From: Pedococcus_A sp963730585 | GTDB lineage: Bacteria; Actinomycetota; Actinomycetes; Actinomycetales; Dermatophilaceae | Direction: 5' to 3' | Length of the DNA: 64,000 bases | Assembly (NCBI GenBank): GCA_963730585.1 | Contig: CAVSSL010000014.1 | Span: forward strand, 62,001 to 126,000 | In this document: piece after piece, positions 41,176 through 50,162 of the stretch | Layout: every line of letters begins with the position of its first letter | How positions within the stretch are numbered: position 1 is the stretch's first letter | Made by a program: the position numbers and the translations under genes | Notes under the pieces: generated by a model | What the model was told of the DNA's origin: nothing | Database searches by the model: none | What the model saw: only the letters and a program-made list of their open reading frames with translations

Positions 41176-42698
41176 CCGACCGGTTCGTCGCGGCGCTCGA
41201 CCAGGGGACCACCTCGACCCGCTGCCTCCTCTTCGACCAGCAGGGACGGCTGGTCTCTCTCGCCCAGCGCCAGCACCAGCAGCACTTCCCGCAGTCGGGG
41301 TGGGTCGAGCACGACGCGATGGAGATCTGGGAGGTGGTCCGCCGGCTCGTGCCTGAGGCCATCAGCAACGCCGGTGCGGCGCCGGAGCAGGTCGTCGCGC
41401 TGGGGGTGACCAACCAGCGTGAGACCACCGTGGTGTGGGACCGGCACACCGGCCGGCCCGTCTCCCGTGCCATCGTCTGGCAGGACACCCGCACCGCACC
41501 GGGGCTGCAGCAGCTGTGCGAGGACCTCGACGCCGCAACGGTCTTCGAGCGCACCGGCCTGCCGGCCGCGACCTACTTCTCCGGGCCCAAGCTGCGCTGG
41601 ATCCTCGACAGCGACCCGTCGCTGCGCGAGCGCGCGGAGAGCGGCGACCTCCTCTTCGGCACCATGGACACCTGGCTGCTGTGGAACCTCACCGGCGGCG
41701 TCGACGGCGGCCTGCACGTCACCGACGTGACCAACGCCAGCCGCACGATGCTCATGGACCTGCGCACCCTGCAGTGGGATCCCGAGCTGCTGCGGTGCAT
41801 GGACGTGCCAGCCGCGATGCTGCCGCAGATCCGTCCGTCGATGGAGCGCCTCGCGACGACCCGCGACCCCGTCCCGGGGATCCCGGTCACGGCCGTGATC
41901 GGCGACCAGCAGGCCTCCCTGTTCGGGCAGACGGCCTTCGAGCCGGGCGAGGCCAAGTGCACCTTCGGCACCGGGAGCTTCCTGCTCCTCAACACCGGCA
42001 CCGACATCGCCCACTCGCGGCACGGCCTCATCACCACCGTGGCCCACCAGGTGGCCGGCGAGCCGGCGGCCTACGCCCTCGAGGGCTCGGTGGCGGTCGC
42101 CGGCGCCCTCGTCGAGTGGTGCCGGGAGAGCCTCGGCCTCATCCGCTCCCCCGCCGAGATCGAGACGCTCGCGATGACCGTGGAGGACAACGGCGGCTGC
42201 TACGTCGTGCCGGCGTTCTCCGGTCTCTACGCCCCGCGCTGGGAGAGCAAGGCGCAGGGCATCGTCGCCGGACTCACGTCCTACGTCACCAAGGGCCACG
42301 TTGCCCGGGCGGTGCTCGAGGCGACCGCCCTGCAGATCAGCGAGGTGGCCCGCGCGATGAACCTCGACGTGGACGTGCCGCTGAGCAGCCTCGCCGTCGA
42401 CGGCGGCATGACGTCGAACAACCTGCTGATGCAGGCGGTCGCCGACTTCGTCGACGTGCCGGTCGTGCGCCCGATGATGGCCGAGACGGTGGCCCTCGGA
42501 GCCGCGTACGCCGCCGGACTGGTCGCCGGCTACTGGCCCGACCGGCAGGTGCTCAAGCGCCAGTGGCACAAGGCCGGCGAGTGGCACCCGCAGCTCGATC
42601 CCGCCGTACGCCAGCACCACCTCGAGCGGTGGGACCGAGCCGTCGAGCTCGCCATCGCGTGGGGCGAGCCGCCGTCACCGCACCCTGGCCGCCCCTAG
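41172..42698 (+). CDS. Glycerol kinase (second copy)
   Basis: 508 residues from a GTG overlapping the iclR stop. All GlpK motifs are present: LDQGTTSTRCLLFD, NQRETTVVWDRH, ATYFSGPKLRWIL, FGTGSFLLLNTG and VDGGMTSNNLLMQAVAD. It is clearly a paralogue of the glpK at 38702-40216 but diverged through most of its length, so not a recent duplication. It may differ in affinity or substrate, for example another polyol; this is inference. It closes with a 38-base perfect palindrome that acts as terminator. Confidence 0.92.
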   Translation: MTDRFVAALDQGTTSTRCLLFDQQGRLVSLAQRQHQQHFPQSGWVEHDAMEIWEVVRRLVPEAISNAGAAPEQVVALGVTNQRETTVVWDRHTGRPVSRAIVWQDTRTAPGLQQLCEDLDAATVFERTGLPAATYFSGPKLRWILDSDPSLRERAESGDLLFGTMDTWLLWNLTGGVDGGLHVTDVTNASRTMLMDLRTLQWDPELLRCMDVPAAMLPQIRPSMERLATTRDPVPGIPVTAVIGDQQASLFGQTAFEPGEAKCTFGTGSFLLLNTGTDIAHSRHGLITTVAHQVAGEPAAYALEGSVAVAGALVEWCRESLGLIRSPAEIETLAMTVEDNGGCYVVPAFSGLYAPRWESKAQGIVAGLTSYVTKGHVARAVLEATALQISEVARAMNLDVDVPLSSLAVDGGMTSNNLLMQAVADFVDVPVVRPMMAETVALGAAYAAGLVAGYWPDRQVLKRQWHKAGEWHPQLDPAVRQHHLERWDRAVELAIAWGEPPSPHPGRP

Positions 42699-42723
42699 CG
42701 CGCCGTCCCGGGCCCGCCGCGAG

Positions 42724-42761
42724 GCAGGTATGCCGCGTGGGCGCCCACGCGGCATACCTGC
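42724..42761. terminator. Perfect 38-bp palindrome built from two facing octamer repeats
   Basis: The half-site GTATGCCGCGTGGGC (42728-42742) is followed without spacer by its exact complement (42743-42757), and symmetry extends four more bases on each side. It lies between convergent genes, 26 bases after the glpK2 stop and 23 bases before the end of the M15-like gene, so it probably terminates both. The outer parts are the GTATGCCG/CGGCATAC octamers repeated across the window. Confidence 0.8.
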
Positions 42762-42783
42762 TCTGGCGTGTGGGACAAGTGCG

Positions 42784-43458
42784 TCAGCTGCACATGCCGT
42801 CGCGCGGCTCGCACCAGCTCCAGCCGGTGTAGGCCGTCGTCTTGCGGTTGGCGCCGCGCAGGTTCTGTCCGATGTGGACGTGGTCGCGGTGGGCGATGGT
42901 GTCGCTCGGCGTGGGGCACTGGCTGTAGGGACGCAGGCCCTCGCTGGCCCGGGCGGCGGTCCAGATCTTGCAGTTCCAGATGATCTCCTGGACGCCGAAC
43001 CGCTTGGCGAGGGCGTACTTGTTGCCCTTGCTGTCGGCACGCAGGAAGGCCGCCACGATCGAGTCGCCGGCCGCCTTGTCCTTGGCGTCGTGCACGGACA
43101 GGTGGTGGTCGTAGGCGCGGCCGCCCGCGTGCAGGCTGTAGCTGCTGCTGCCCGCCACGGTGCGGCAGTTGTAGATGCCCGAGCTCTCGCCGCGCGGCCA
43201 CCAGTACTCGATGTAGTTCGCCAGTCGCAGCGTGCCCATCGTCGGGCCGCCCGAGCAGCTCGTGACGGACGCCGATCCCAGCGCGTCCGGCTTCGGGGAC
43301 CCGTGGTGGATCGTCACCTTCGGGTTCACCGACGCCGGCTTCGCGGCGGGCTTGACGGTCTTGTAGTCCGGGACCGTCGCCATGGCGGCGGCGGGAACGG
43401 CGAGTGCGATCGCCGTGGCCACGCCGACACCGATGCGACGAAATCGCTTGATGGTCAT
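42784..43458 (-). CDS. Secreted M15-like (ARB_07466-type) cell-wall protein
   Basis: 224 residues with a signal peptide at 1-28 (KRFRR, a hydrophobic helix, AAAMA). The mature part holds SYSLHAGGRAYDHHLSVHD near residues 105-123 and HRDHVHIGQN near 193-202. The S-x-H-x2-G-R-A-x-D pattern with a later H-x-H resembles the zinc sites of M15-type D-Ala-D-Ala peptidases and the related ARB_07466 domain found in secreted actinobacterial proteins. Four cysteines may form disulfides. A role in peptidoglycan turnover is inferred; activity is not certain because the third ligand is not obvious. Confidence 0.7.
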   Translation of the reverse strand: MTIKRFRRIGVGVATAIALAVPAAAMATVPDYKTVKPAAKPASVNPKVTIHHGSPKPDALGSASVTSCSGGPTMGTLRLANYIEYWWPRGESSGIYNCRTVAGSSSYSLHAGGRAYDHHLSVHDAKDKAAGDSIVAAFLRADSKGNKYALAKRFGVQEIIWNCKIWTAARASEGLRPYSQCPTPSDTIAHRDHVHIGQNLRGANRKTTAYTGWSWCEPRDGMCS

Positions 43459-43589
43459 GTGAGTTCCCCTCTGTCCGCGGGCCCGGCCCTCCGCCGCTGC
43501 CCGGTATGTCCGCTTCTGCGGGCGGGGCAACTGTCGCGGTGGCCGGATCACACCGGCAATGGGGAGCACTCCCCCTGGTCGGGCTCGTG

Positions 43590-44018
43590 TCAGGAAGCGG
43601 CGCTGAGCGGCTCCGGCAGCGCGACGATGCCGTCACGGGTGGCGAGGTGGAAGCCGAGCAGCCGCACCCCGGCGGCCGCGCAGCAGTCGATCGCCTGCTG
43701 GTGCCACTCGCGGTCGAGGTCGTTGGGTGCCAACCCGCGTCGACGGCCCCGGCCGACCAGCACGGAGCCGCCGTCCTCGGCCACGACCGGGAGCAGCAGC
43801 TCGAGCAGCTGGCGCAGGCCGTCGCTCGAGGCGTTCTCCGGCACGTCACTGAGCACCACGGGCTGGATGCCGCGGTCGTCGCGGTCGCACAGCATGAGCC
43901 CGACGCAGCCGCTGGCCCGCGCCTCGTCGCCGATGATCAGGTCGATCACGTCGGCGGCGAGGCGCCGGTCGGTCAGCGAACGGTCTCGGATGTCAGGTGG
44001 CAGGTCTCGAAAGGTCAT
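43590..44018 (-). CDS. Hypothetical cytoplasmic protein
   Basis: 142 residues starting MTFRDLPPDIRDRSLTDRRLAADVIDLIIGDEAR. It has no signal peptide or membrane segment. It is predicted as mixed alpha/beta, with strands such as CVGLMLCDRD, IQPVVLSDVP, GSVLVGRGR and VRLLGFHLAT. The ...GCVGLMLCD...WHQQAID... pattern is seen in actinobacterial proteins of unknown role, and I recognise no named family. It stands alone between the secreted M15-like gene and the TehA-type transporter gene, all on the same strand. Confidence 0.7.
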   Translation of the reverse strand: MTFRDLPPDIRDRSLTDRRLAADVIDLIIGDEARASGCVGLMLCDRDDRGIQPVVLSDVPENASSDGLRQLLELLLPVVAEDGGSVLVGRGRRRGLAPNDLDREWHQQAIDCCAAAGVRLLGFHLATRDGIVALPEPLSAAS

Positions 44019-44070
44019 GCGGGCATCGTTGCGCCATGGGCGAGTTGGCCCGCGGAGTTATCCCCAGCCC

Positions 44071-45147
44071 TCAGCTGCTGACGCGCGCCTGGGGTGCGTG
44101 GACCGGCCCCACCGCGACGGTGCGCCAGACGTGGGCGACCATCGCGACCGCGACGGCCACCCACACGCCGAGAGCCACCCAGAGCTCGACGAAGCCGACC
44201 GTGCCCACCACGGGCAGGTGGTCGGCCTTGCCGAGGTAGATGCCGGCCACGGCATACATGCCGAGCGGGAAGACCATGCTCCACAAGGTGGCGTCATAGC
44301 TGAGCGGCACCCGGTGGGTGCGGTGCCGCCACCACCCGGCAGCCACCAGCGGCGGGATCAGCCACGTCGCGAAGCTCCAGAAGACCACCGACGTGCCGGC
44401 CACCAGCCCACGGGTGGCGTTGACCATCGGTGCGCTGGCCATCTCGACGATGCGGGCACCCGCGAGCACGGTGATGGCCGCCGCCCCCATCGAGACCCAG
44501 TACGACGGCGTCAGGTCGGCCGGCTTCAGCTCGTAGAGCATGAGCCGCAGTGCCACGAAGACCCCGGTCGCGGCATACAGGAAGATCCCCACCGACCACG
44601 AGAAGACGGCGAGGATCGCCAGCGGGCCGCGCTGCCACGCGGCGGCGTGCGGCTGCAGCGTGGCGGCGCTGACCGCCACCGACTGGCTGGCGACGACCCA
44701 GACGAACCAGGTGCCGTTCGCCGACGAGAGCACCGGCCGCGCCGAACGTCCGAGCACCGCGGTCCACGGCACGACGTAGCCGAGCACCACCCAGAGGAGC
44801 AGCGCGAGCAGCGCCAGCGCGGTGGTCCAGCCGGTGAGCTTCTCCATGGCCAGCCTCGCGCCGAGCACGTTGGCGCCGGCCACGAGGGTGAAGAACCCGA
44901 AGCCGCGCTTCGGGTCGGTGAAGTCATCGGCCATCTCGGCACGGTGGGCCACCAGCCGGGTCACGGTCAGCACGGCGAGCACGATGAACGCCGCCGCGCA
45001 GGCGTAGAGCAGCACCGTCGAGAGCAGCAGGATCCCCTTGAGGCGCAAGCCGATCGAGATGATGCCCGTCGCCATCACCAGGGCGAAGTAGCCGGGAGCC
45101 AGGGTGCGAGTGGCCTCCTTGGCCCGGTACGAGATGCCGTCAGCCAT
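44071..45147 (-). CDS. TehA/SLAC1-family transporter
   Basis: 358 residues with ten transmembrane helices, from the ATG at 45147. It opens with APGYFALVMATGIISIG, the signature start of the tellurite-resistance/dicarboxylate transporter (TDT) family, and includes the pore-lining Phe-Gly region (FGFFTLVAGANVLG). Helix pairs continue to VELWVALGVWVAVAVAMVAHVW. Members form anion channels or export C4-dicarboxylates, malate or sulfite across the plasma membrane. The substrate cannot be told from sequence. Octamer sites at 44250 and 44571 encode Tyr-Ala pairs. Confidence 0.88.
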   Translation of the reverse strand: MADGISYRAKEATRTLAPGYFALVMATGIISIGLRLKGILLLSTVLLYACAAAFIVLAVLTVTRLVAHRAEMADDFTDPKRGFGFFTLVAGANVLGARLAMEKLTGWTTALALLALLLWVVLGYVVPWTAVLGRSARPVLSSANGTWFVWVVASQSVAVSAATLQPHAAAWQRGPLAILAVFSWSVGIFLYAATGVFVALRLMLYELKPADLTPSYWVSMGAAAITVLAGARIVEMASAPMVNATRGLVAGTSVVFWSFATWLIPPLVAAGWWRHRTHRVPLSYDATLWSMVFPLGMYAVAGIYLGKADHLPVVGTVGFVELWVALGVWVAVAVAMVAHVWRTVAVGPVHAPQARVSS

Positions 45148-45204
45148 GCGCCCGAGGCTAGTGCTGGGCCGCTGCGTCGGCACCACGGAAGCGGGCCGCC
45201 GCAG

Positions 45205-48200
45205 CTACAGGCGCACCTCGACGGCCTCGTCAACGTAGCGGCACAGGGCGTTGACCGCGCGCAGCTGCTCGGGCGAGTGCACGGCAGCGTCGAGCAGTGC
45301 GGGGCTGGCGACCACGATGCTCATGGCCTTGGCCCGAGACACCGCGACGTTGAAGCGGTGCAGGTCGTAGAGGAAGTCGACTCCGCGCGGGGCGTCGGCC
45401 GCGGTGGAGCTGGCCATCGAGTAGATGACGACCGGCGCCTCGCGGCCCTGGAACCGGTCGACGGTGCCGACCTGTATGCCGTCGGGCAGCGCCGCGTGCA
45501 GCCGCGCCACGTGCGCGTTGAAGGGCGCCACCACGAGGATGTCGTCCTCGGTCATCGGCCGGGTGACACCCTCGACGTCGGTCCACGACCGCGACAGCAG
45601 GTCCTTGGCGAGGTCGGCGACGACGGCCGCCTCCTCGTCGCTGTCGGCCGAGCAGCCGACGTGCTCGACCGGCGCCCAGCGCAGCCCGGCCCCCGAGAGC
45701 GGCCCCTGCCCGCTGATGGCCTGCCGCTCGCGGCCGGCCTGGGCGTGGAGCCGGCCCTCGTAGGACAGCTCGGAGACGAAGGCGGTGACGTCGGGGTGCA
45801 TCCGCCAGGTGGTGCCGAGGAAGATGCCCCGGTCGGCCGGCACGGTGTCGTGCTCGCCGATGAGGTGCTCGAGCGCGGAGACGCCCGCGCCGTACGGGTG
45901 GGTCGCCTGGCTGGGCTGGGTCAGCTGCTGCGGGTCGCCCAGCAGCACCAGGGACGTCGCCGCCGGCGCCACTGCGACGGCGTTCGCGAGGGAGAACTGC
46001 CCGGCCTCGTCGATGACGAGCACGTCGACGGCCTCGCGCAGGTCGTCGCGGGCCCACAGCCAGGCCGTGCCACCGAGCAGTGACACCTCGCCGGAGAGCA
46101 GGGCGTCGCGGGCCTCGCCGTTGTCGGTGGTGAAGCGCAGGGCCCCACCGGTGGAGCCCTCCTCGGGCACCTCCGCGACCTTCTGCAGCGCCGGCCGCCC
46201 GACCTGGTCGAGCACGTTGCGGATCACCGCGTGCGACAGCGCCGTCACGCCGACCCTCAGTCCGTCGTCGAGCAGGGCGCGGACCAGCTTCGCCGCGGCA
46301 TACGTCTTGCCGGTGCCGGGCGGTCCCTGCACGGCCAGCACCTCGCCGCGCAGTCCTCGCCCGACGCGCACCACCGCGTCAGCGGGCGACTCCCCCGGCC
46401 GCACGGCGAGCGTGGCGGCGGGCGGCACCACCGCGTCGAGCAGGCGGGCCGCCATGCCGCGCTCACCGGCCAGCACCTCGCGCGCGGTGGTGGCGATCGA
46501 CTCGCGGATCACGCCGTCGAGCACGGGGCCTTGAGGCTTCAGCCCGCGCGGGGTGGGCGGCTCCTTCGAGGCCTTCATCGACAGCTCGAGCCAGCCCTCC
46601 ACGCCGTCGTAGCCGCACAGCTTCCCGGCCGAGGTGTGGGTGTCGACGTCGTGGACGTACTTGTCGACCGGCAGCTTGCAGTCCTGCGGCTCGAACGCGT
46701 AGCGCCAGACCCTGGAGGTGACCTTCCCCCTGGCGCTCACCACGTCTCGCGCGAGGGTCGGCTCTCCCAGACCGCCGACCGCGGTGGCGTCCTCGACGAG
46801 CTCACGGGTGTCGAGCCCCTCGTAGCGGAAGTAGTCCCACCACGCCGGCCGTGCCTCGCGCCGGTGCCAGCCGACGCAGCCCGCCAGCAGGTCGTGCCCG
46901 CCTTCGAGCAGCTCCTCGGCGAGCGCCGTCTCGGCGCGCTCCTCCTCGCCGGGCTCCTCCAGCCCGGGTGGCACGGGCCGGCTCAGCTCGTGTCCCTGAC
47001 CCGCCAGCTCGGCACGGCGCTCCTCGAGCCAGGCGTGCAGGTCGTGGGTCGAGCGCACGTCGTCCTCGTTGTAGCGCCGGATCCGCTCGAGGATGTCGTC
47101 GTCGTGCTCGGTGAGCCAGCGCTCGTACTCGACGACCGAGGTCATCGCGTCGGCGACGACCTCCGCCTCGTTGGTGTCCCCGTCGGCGTCCCCGTTGCCG
47201 TCATGGTTGCCGGAGCGCGTGTGGCCCCAGTAGAAGTCCTCGATCTTCTTGATGGAGTAGGACGGCTTGCTGACCCGCAGTCCCTGGCGCACCACGGCGT
47301 AGAGGTCGACGAGCCGCTCGCCGCGCAGGAGCTGGTCGAGCTCGGCCTCACGGGTGCCGTGCCGACCGGTCAGCCGCTCCAGCGCGGTGCGCTCGTAGGC
47401 GGCGTAGTGGTAGACGTGCATGCCCGGGTCGGCCTGCCACCGCCGCATCAGCTCGTCGAGGAGGCGCTCGGTGAGCTGCTTCTCCTCCGCGGCGGAGTGC
47501 GCCCAGATGCCGGTGAACGTGCCCGACCGGTCCCAGAGCCCGGCGAGGTACTCGCGGCCCCTGCCCTCGTCGGCCCACGGGTCGCCCTCGAAGTCGAGGT
47601 AGACGTCTCCGGGGCTCGGCTCGGGCAGCCGCTGCAGCCCGCGGCCGACCTCCGGCGGCAGCAGCTCGTAGCGCGGCACCCCCGTCGTGCGCTCGGCCAC
47701 CTGCAGCTGCGCCTGCTGGAGCAGCCGCCCCGCGGAGCCGCTGCCGACGGCCGCACGGACCTCCTCCAGCGACGCCGCAGCCAGCTCGGCCATCGTGCGG
47801 ATGCCGTTGGCGCGCAGAGCCTCCCGGTGCGCGCCGCGCAGGCCCGCGACCTGCACCAGGTCGTCGGTCGCAACCCACTCCTGCTCGCACCGCTTCTGCC
47901 AGCGGCACTGCGAGCACTGGCTGCTCGGCACCGACTCGGTCGGCAGGCCCGTCTCGACGGCGGACAGGAGCGCCGCACGCCGACGGCGCGCGTAGGGAGC
48001 GACGTCGACGAGCCGCCACGGGTGCTCCGCCTTGTCGCCGGTCACCACGACGAGGCGCTGGGGGGCGACGCCCTGCAGCGTCTCCAGCCGCGCGGCATAC
48101 GTGGCCATCTGCAGCAGGGCCGGCACCTTGAGCCGGCGCGCGAGCTTGGTGTCGGCGATGTCGTAGGACCAGTCGCCCAGCAGGCTCGGCCGGTCGGTGC

Positions 48201-48558
48201 GCAGCAGGAAGTCGGCGTGGCCGACCCACTGCCCGTCGAAGAGGGTGGCCTGGTAGACCACGTCGACGCCGTCGCGCATGGCCTGCACGGTCGCGGCCTC
48301 AGCAGCCTCACGGTCGCGGCCGAACCCCTCGATCTCGACGACGGACAGGCCACGGTCGCGCAGCGCCCGGAGGTAGTCGGCCTCGTGCTCCAGGCCCTTG
48401 GTGAAGACCAGGTTGAGGGCGTCGTCGGGGGCGGTGGCGCCCATGTCGGCGGCGGGCACGTCGAGGGCCAGCAGGTCGAGGGTGGTGATGTGCGGGCAGG
48501 CGACGTGCTTGGTGAGGTCTGTGGGGCTCAGCACCAGGCGGCCGTCGACTCGTTGCAT
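45205..48558 (-). CDS. TM0106-family Cas4-like nuclease/RNase H/SF1 helicase fusion
   Basis: 1117 residues. The N-terminal ~230 residues are a RecB/Cas4-like nuclease: the acidic and lysine residues are in WVGHADFLL and YDIADTKLA, and Cys21, Cys215, Cys218 and Cys224 are placed to bind a 4Fe-4S cluster. The middle (~300-500) is the TM0106/RNase H-like part (GDVYLDFEGDPW, YHYAAYERTALERL, YNEDDV). The C-terminal ~450 residues are an SF1 helicase close to Dna2/Upf1: Walker A AVQGPPGTGKTYAA, DEAG-type motif II VLVIDEAGQF, GDPQQL, and DRFQGREAPVVIYSM. Such fusions are thought to process DNA or RNA ends in repair or defence. No defence island is evident around it. Confidence 0.88.
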   Translation of the reverse strand: MQRVDGRLVLSPTDLTKHVACPHITTLDLLALDVPAADMGATAPDDALNLVFTKGLEHEADYLRALRDRGLSVVEIEGFGRDREAAEAATVQAMRDGVDVVYQATLFDGQWVGHADFLLRTDRPSLLGDWSYDIADTKLARRLKVPALLQMATYAARLETLQGVAPQRLVVVTGDKAEHPWRLVDVAPYARRRRAALLSAVETGLPTESVPSSQCSQCRWQKRCEQEWVATDDLVQVAGLRGAHREALRANGIRTMAELAAASLEEVRAAVGSGSAGRLLQQAQLQVAERTTGVPRYELLPPEVGRGLQRLPEPSPGDVYLDFEGDPWADEGRGREYLAGLWDRSGTFTGIWAHSAAEEKQLTERLLDELMRRWQADPGMHVYHYAAYERTALERLTGRHGTREAELDQLLRGERLVDLYAVVRQGLRVSKPSYSIKKIEDFYWGHTRSGNHDGNGDADGDTNEAEVVADAMTSVVEYERWLTEHDDDILERIRRYNEDDVRSTHDLHAWLEERRAELAGQGHELSRPVPPGLEEPGEEERAETALAEELLEGGHDLLAGCVGWHRREARPAWWDYFRYEGLDTRELVEDATAVGGLGEPTLARDVVSARGKVTSRVWRYAFEPQDCKLPVDKYVHDVDTHTSAGKLCGYDGVEGWLELSMKASKEPPTPRGLKPQGPVLDGVIRESIATTAREVLAGERGMAARLLDAVVPPAATLAVRPGESPADAVVRVGRGLRGEVLAVQGPPGTGKTYAAAKLVRALLDDGLRVGVTALSHAVIRNVLDQVGRPALQKVAEVPEEGSTGGALRFTTDNGEARDALLSGEVSLLGGTAWLWARDDLREAVDVLVIDEAGQFSLANAVAVAPAATSLVLLGDPQQLTQPSQATHPYGAGVSALEHLIGEHDTVPADRGIFLGTTWRMHPDVTAFVSELSYEGRLHAQAGRERQAISGQGPLSGAGLRWAPVEHVGCSADSDEEAAVVADLAKDLLSRSWTDVEGVTRPMTEDDILVVAPFNAHVARLHAALPDGIQVGTVDRFQGREAPVVIYSMASSTAADAPRGVDFLYDLHRFNVAVSRAKAMSIVVASPALLDAAVHSPEQLRAVNALCRYVDEAVEVRL

Positions 48559-48599
48559 GCCGCGATCATGCCATCGGCCGCCGACAGCGCCGCCGAGCC

Positions 48600-49235
48600 T
48601 CAGAGCTCGTTGTACGACACCGAGGAGAACGCGAAGTAGCCGACACCGGCCTTGATCTCGAGCACCACCAGCGCCGCGAAGGCGTCCGACGGACGGATCA
48701 CGAGGTCGAACTCGTGTGAGGCGAACCCGGTGACCGGGAAGGACCGCGGGGCCGCGTCGGAGGCACGGATCTCCACGGTGCCGGTCGCGCCCGCCAGCGC
48801 GCCCACCTTGGCCGAGACGGTGACGAGCACCTGGCGGGTGGTGTCGACGTTGCGGAACCAGAACTCGAGGCCGCCGTAGCGCTGGTTTGCCGCTCCGAGC
48901 TCGGCCCACTCCAGCTTCCTGCCCTCGGCCCAGACCGACCAGCTCATCCCGAGGGCGTTGAGGTAGGACAGCGGTGAGGACTCGTAGGGCGCCCGGGCCG
49001 ACAGGTACCGCTCAGGGAGGTCGAGGGGCCACAGGCCGGGAAGGACGGCCAGGTCGGCGAGCACCGTCGTGCGCTCCAGTGCCGTCAACGGGCGTTCGTA
49101 GGTCTCCGTCCGCACGGCGCGGTCCCCCTGCAGGTCGGCGACGTGGTGGACCCAGACACGGCCTTCGTCCATCGCCATGAGCTCGCGCTGCTGGTCGCGG
49201 AAGGCCTCGACGCTGTCCAGCCTTCGTTCGTCCAT
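48600..49235 (-). CDS. Hypothetical protein
   Basis: 211 residues from the ATG at 49235 with GGAGGG at good spacing. The N-terminal half is helical and charged (DSVEAFRDQQRELMAMDEGRVWVHHV, RPLTALERTTVLADLAVLP); the C-terminal half is beta-rich (FWFRNVDTTRQVLVTVSAKVG, GTVEIRASDA, VTGFASHEFDLVIR, VGYFAFSSVSYNEL) and could be a carbohydrate-binding-like sandwich. No signal peptide or catalytic motif is seen and I do not recognise the family. It lies 41 bases upstream of the TM0106-family gene on the same strand, so it may be co-transcribed. Confidence 0.7.
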   Translation of the reverse strand: MDERRLDSVEAFRDQQRELMAMDEGRVWVHHVADLQGDRAVRTETYERPLTALERTTVLADLAVLPGLWPLDLPERYLSARAPYESSPLSYLNALGMSWSVWAEGRKLEWAELGAANQRYGGLEFWFRNVDTTRQVLVTVSAKVGALAGATGTVEIRASDAAPRSFPVTGFASHEFDLVIRPSDAFAALVVLEIKAGVGYFAFSSVSYNEL

Positions 49236-49478
49236 GTCCACCCTCCGGGAGGTCCACCCCCCGCTCCTCTCGACGGTAGGCGGACCTGAGCCGGGCGGGC
49301 ACGCCCCATTCGGCGTAGGTCTGCTGCCGGCGTGCACCCCAGCGCACCCCGGCGCACCCCCGCTCACCCCCGGTCCTGCCCCCCACTCGGACCCTGTGCA
49401 CCCCGGCGGATCAGGGTCACACTGGGGGCATGCCGGCCCCGCCCGGGCCGCGCCGGCCGCGTGGAGAAGGAGGACAGC
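49236..49478. other. Divergent intergenic region with degenerate decamer repeats
   Basis: No gene is seen. From about 49333 to 49375 a run of near-repeats of GCACCCC-type decamers (GCACCCCAGC, GCACCCCGGC, GCACCCCCGC, TCACCCCCGG) precedes the promoter side of the small acidic-protein gene. Their role is unknown. Confidence 0.5.
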
Positions 49479-49697
49479 ATGACCGCGTCGCGTGATGACA
49501 TCCCCCTCGCCGACCTCGAGGAACAGCAGAGGGGTCTGGACAGCGAGCCCGAGCCGGTGGCGGGTGAGGAGCTGCCGGACGAGGAGCCGCACCCGGCCGA
49601 CCTCGAGGCCAACGAGGCCGACGTGCTGGAGCAGAAGACCGCTGTCAACGACGGCGAGGACTACCCGCACGCCGGCGTGGTGGAGTACGAGGAGTAG
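49479..49697 (+). CDS. Small acidic protein, probably of the DUF5709-like group
   Basis: 72 residues, ATG at 49479 with GAAGGAGGA as ribosome site. It is very acidic (about 22 Asp/Glu, few basic residues) and probably disordered: DDIPLADLEEQQRGLDSEPE, DEEPHPADLEANEADVLEQK, VNDGEDYPHAGVVEYEE. Similar short acidic proteins with an EADVLEQ segment are widespread in actinobacteria without known function. The good ribosome site and strong composition support a real gene. It converges on the VOC-protein gene with a 24-base gap. Confidence 0.75.
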   Translation: MTASRDDIPLADLEEQQRGLDSEPEPVAGEELPDEEPHPADLEANEADVLEQKTAVNDGEDYPHAGVVEYEE

Positions 49698-49721
49698 CCG
49701 CGCCTGCCTCCACGGCGTCGC

Positions 49722-50102
49722 TCACCAGCCGCCGTAGGGCACCGTGATGACCTCGAGGTCGTGGCCGCTGGGGTCCTTCCAGTAGAGCCCTCGACCGCCG
49801 TCGTCGGTGTTGACCTGTCCCTTCAGGCGGTGGAACGGGTCCGCCCAGTACGTGATGCCCCGCTCGGTGAGGCGGTCGAGCACCCGGTCGAACTCCTCCT
49901 CGGTGACGAGGAAGGCGTAGTGCTGGGTGTGCGGGGTGCCGAACTCGTCGGCGAAGTCGAGGGTGACGCCGTTGCCCAGCCGCACCGCGACGAACGGCCC
50001 GTAGGCCGTCGGCGGTTCCAGGCCCAGGATGTCGGCCAGGAACTCGGCCGAGGCCTGCTTGTCGTGGCTGTGCACGATCGTGTGGTTGAACTGGGCGCTC
50101 AC
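49722..50102 (-). CDS. VOC (glyoxalase/dioxygenase) superfamily protein
   Basis: 126 residues from a GTG at 50102. It has two beta-alpha-beta-beta-beta modules: FNHTIVHSHDKQASAEFLADILGL with VAVRLGNGVTLDFADEF, then HYAFLVTEEEFDRVLDRLTERGI with GRGLYWKDPSGHDLEVIT. Potential metal ligands are His7 (N-terminal strand), His61 in TQHYAF and Glu in HDLEVIT. The family includes glyoxalases, extradiol dioxygenases and antibiotic-binding proteins; which applies is not clear. It lies on the far side of an octamer inverted repeat from the divergent matrixin gene. Confidence 0.85.
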   Translation of the reverse strand: MSAQFNHTIVHSHDKQASAEFLADILGLEPPTAYGPFVAVRLGNGVTLDFADEFGTPHTQHYAFLVTEEEFDRVLDRLTERGITYWADPFHRLKGQVNTDDGGRGLYWKDPSGHDLEVITVPYGGW

Positions 50103-50162
50103 CTTGCGAGTGTCCGTCCGGCCACGGCCTGCGCGCCACCCCAGCGCCCAGCCCCAGAGCAG

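Noticed and set aside
42724..42761. Attachment site or phage integration point
   Set aside because: No integrase, tRNA or direct repeat is nearby, and the same half-site recurs at other gene ends.
46231..48639. An 802-codon open frame on the plus strand
   Set aside because: Antisense to the nuclease/helicase fusion, which has all expected motifs.
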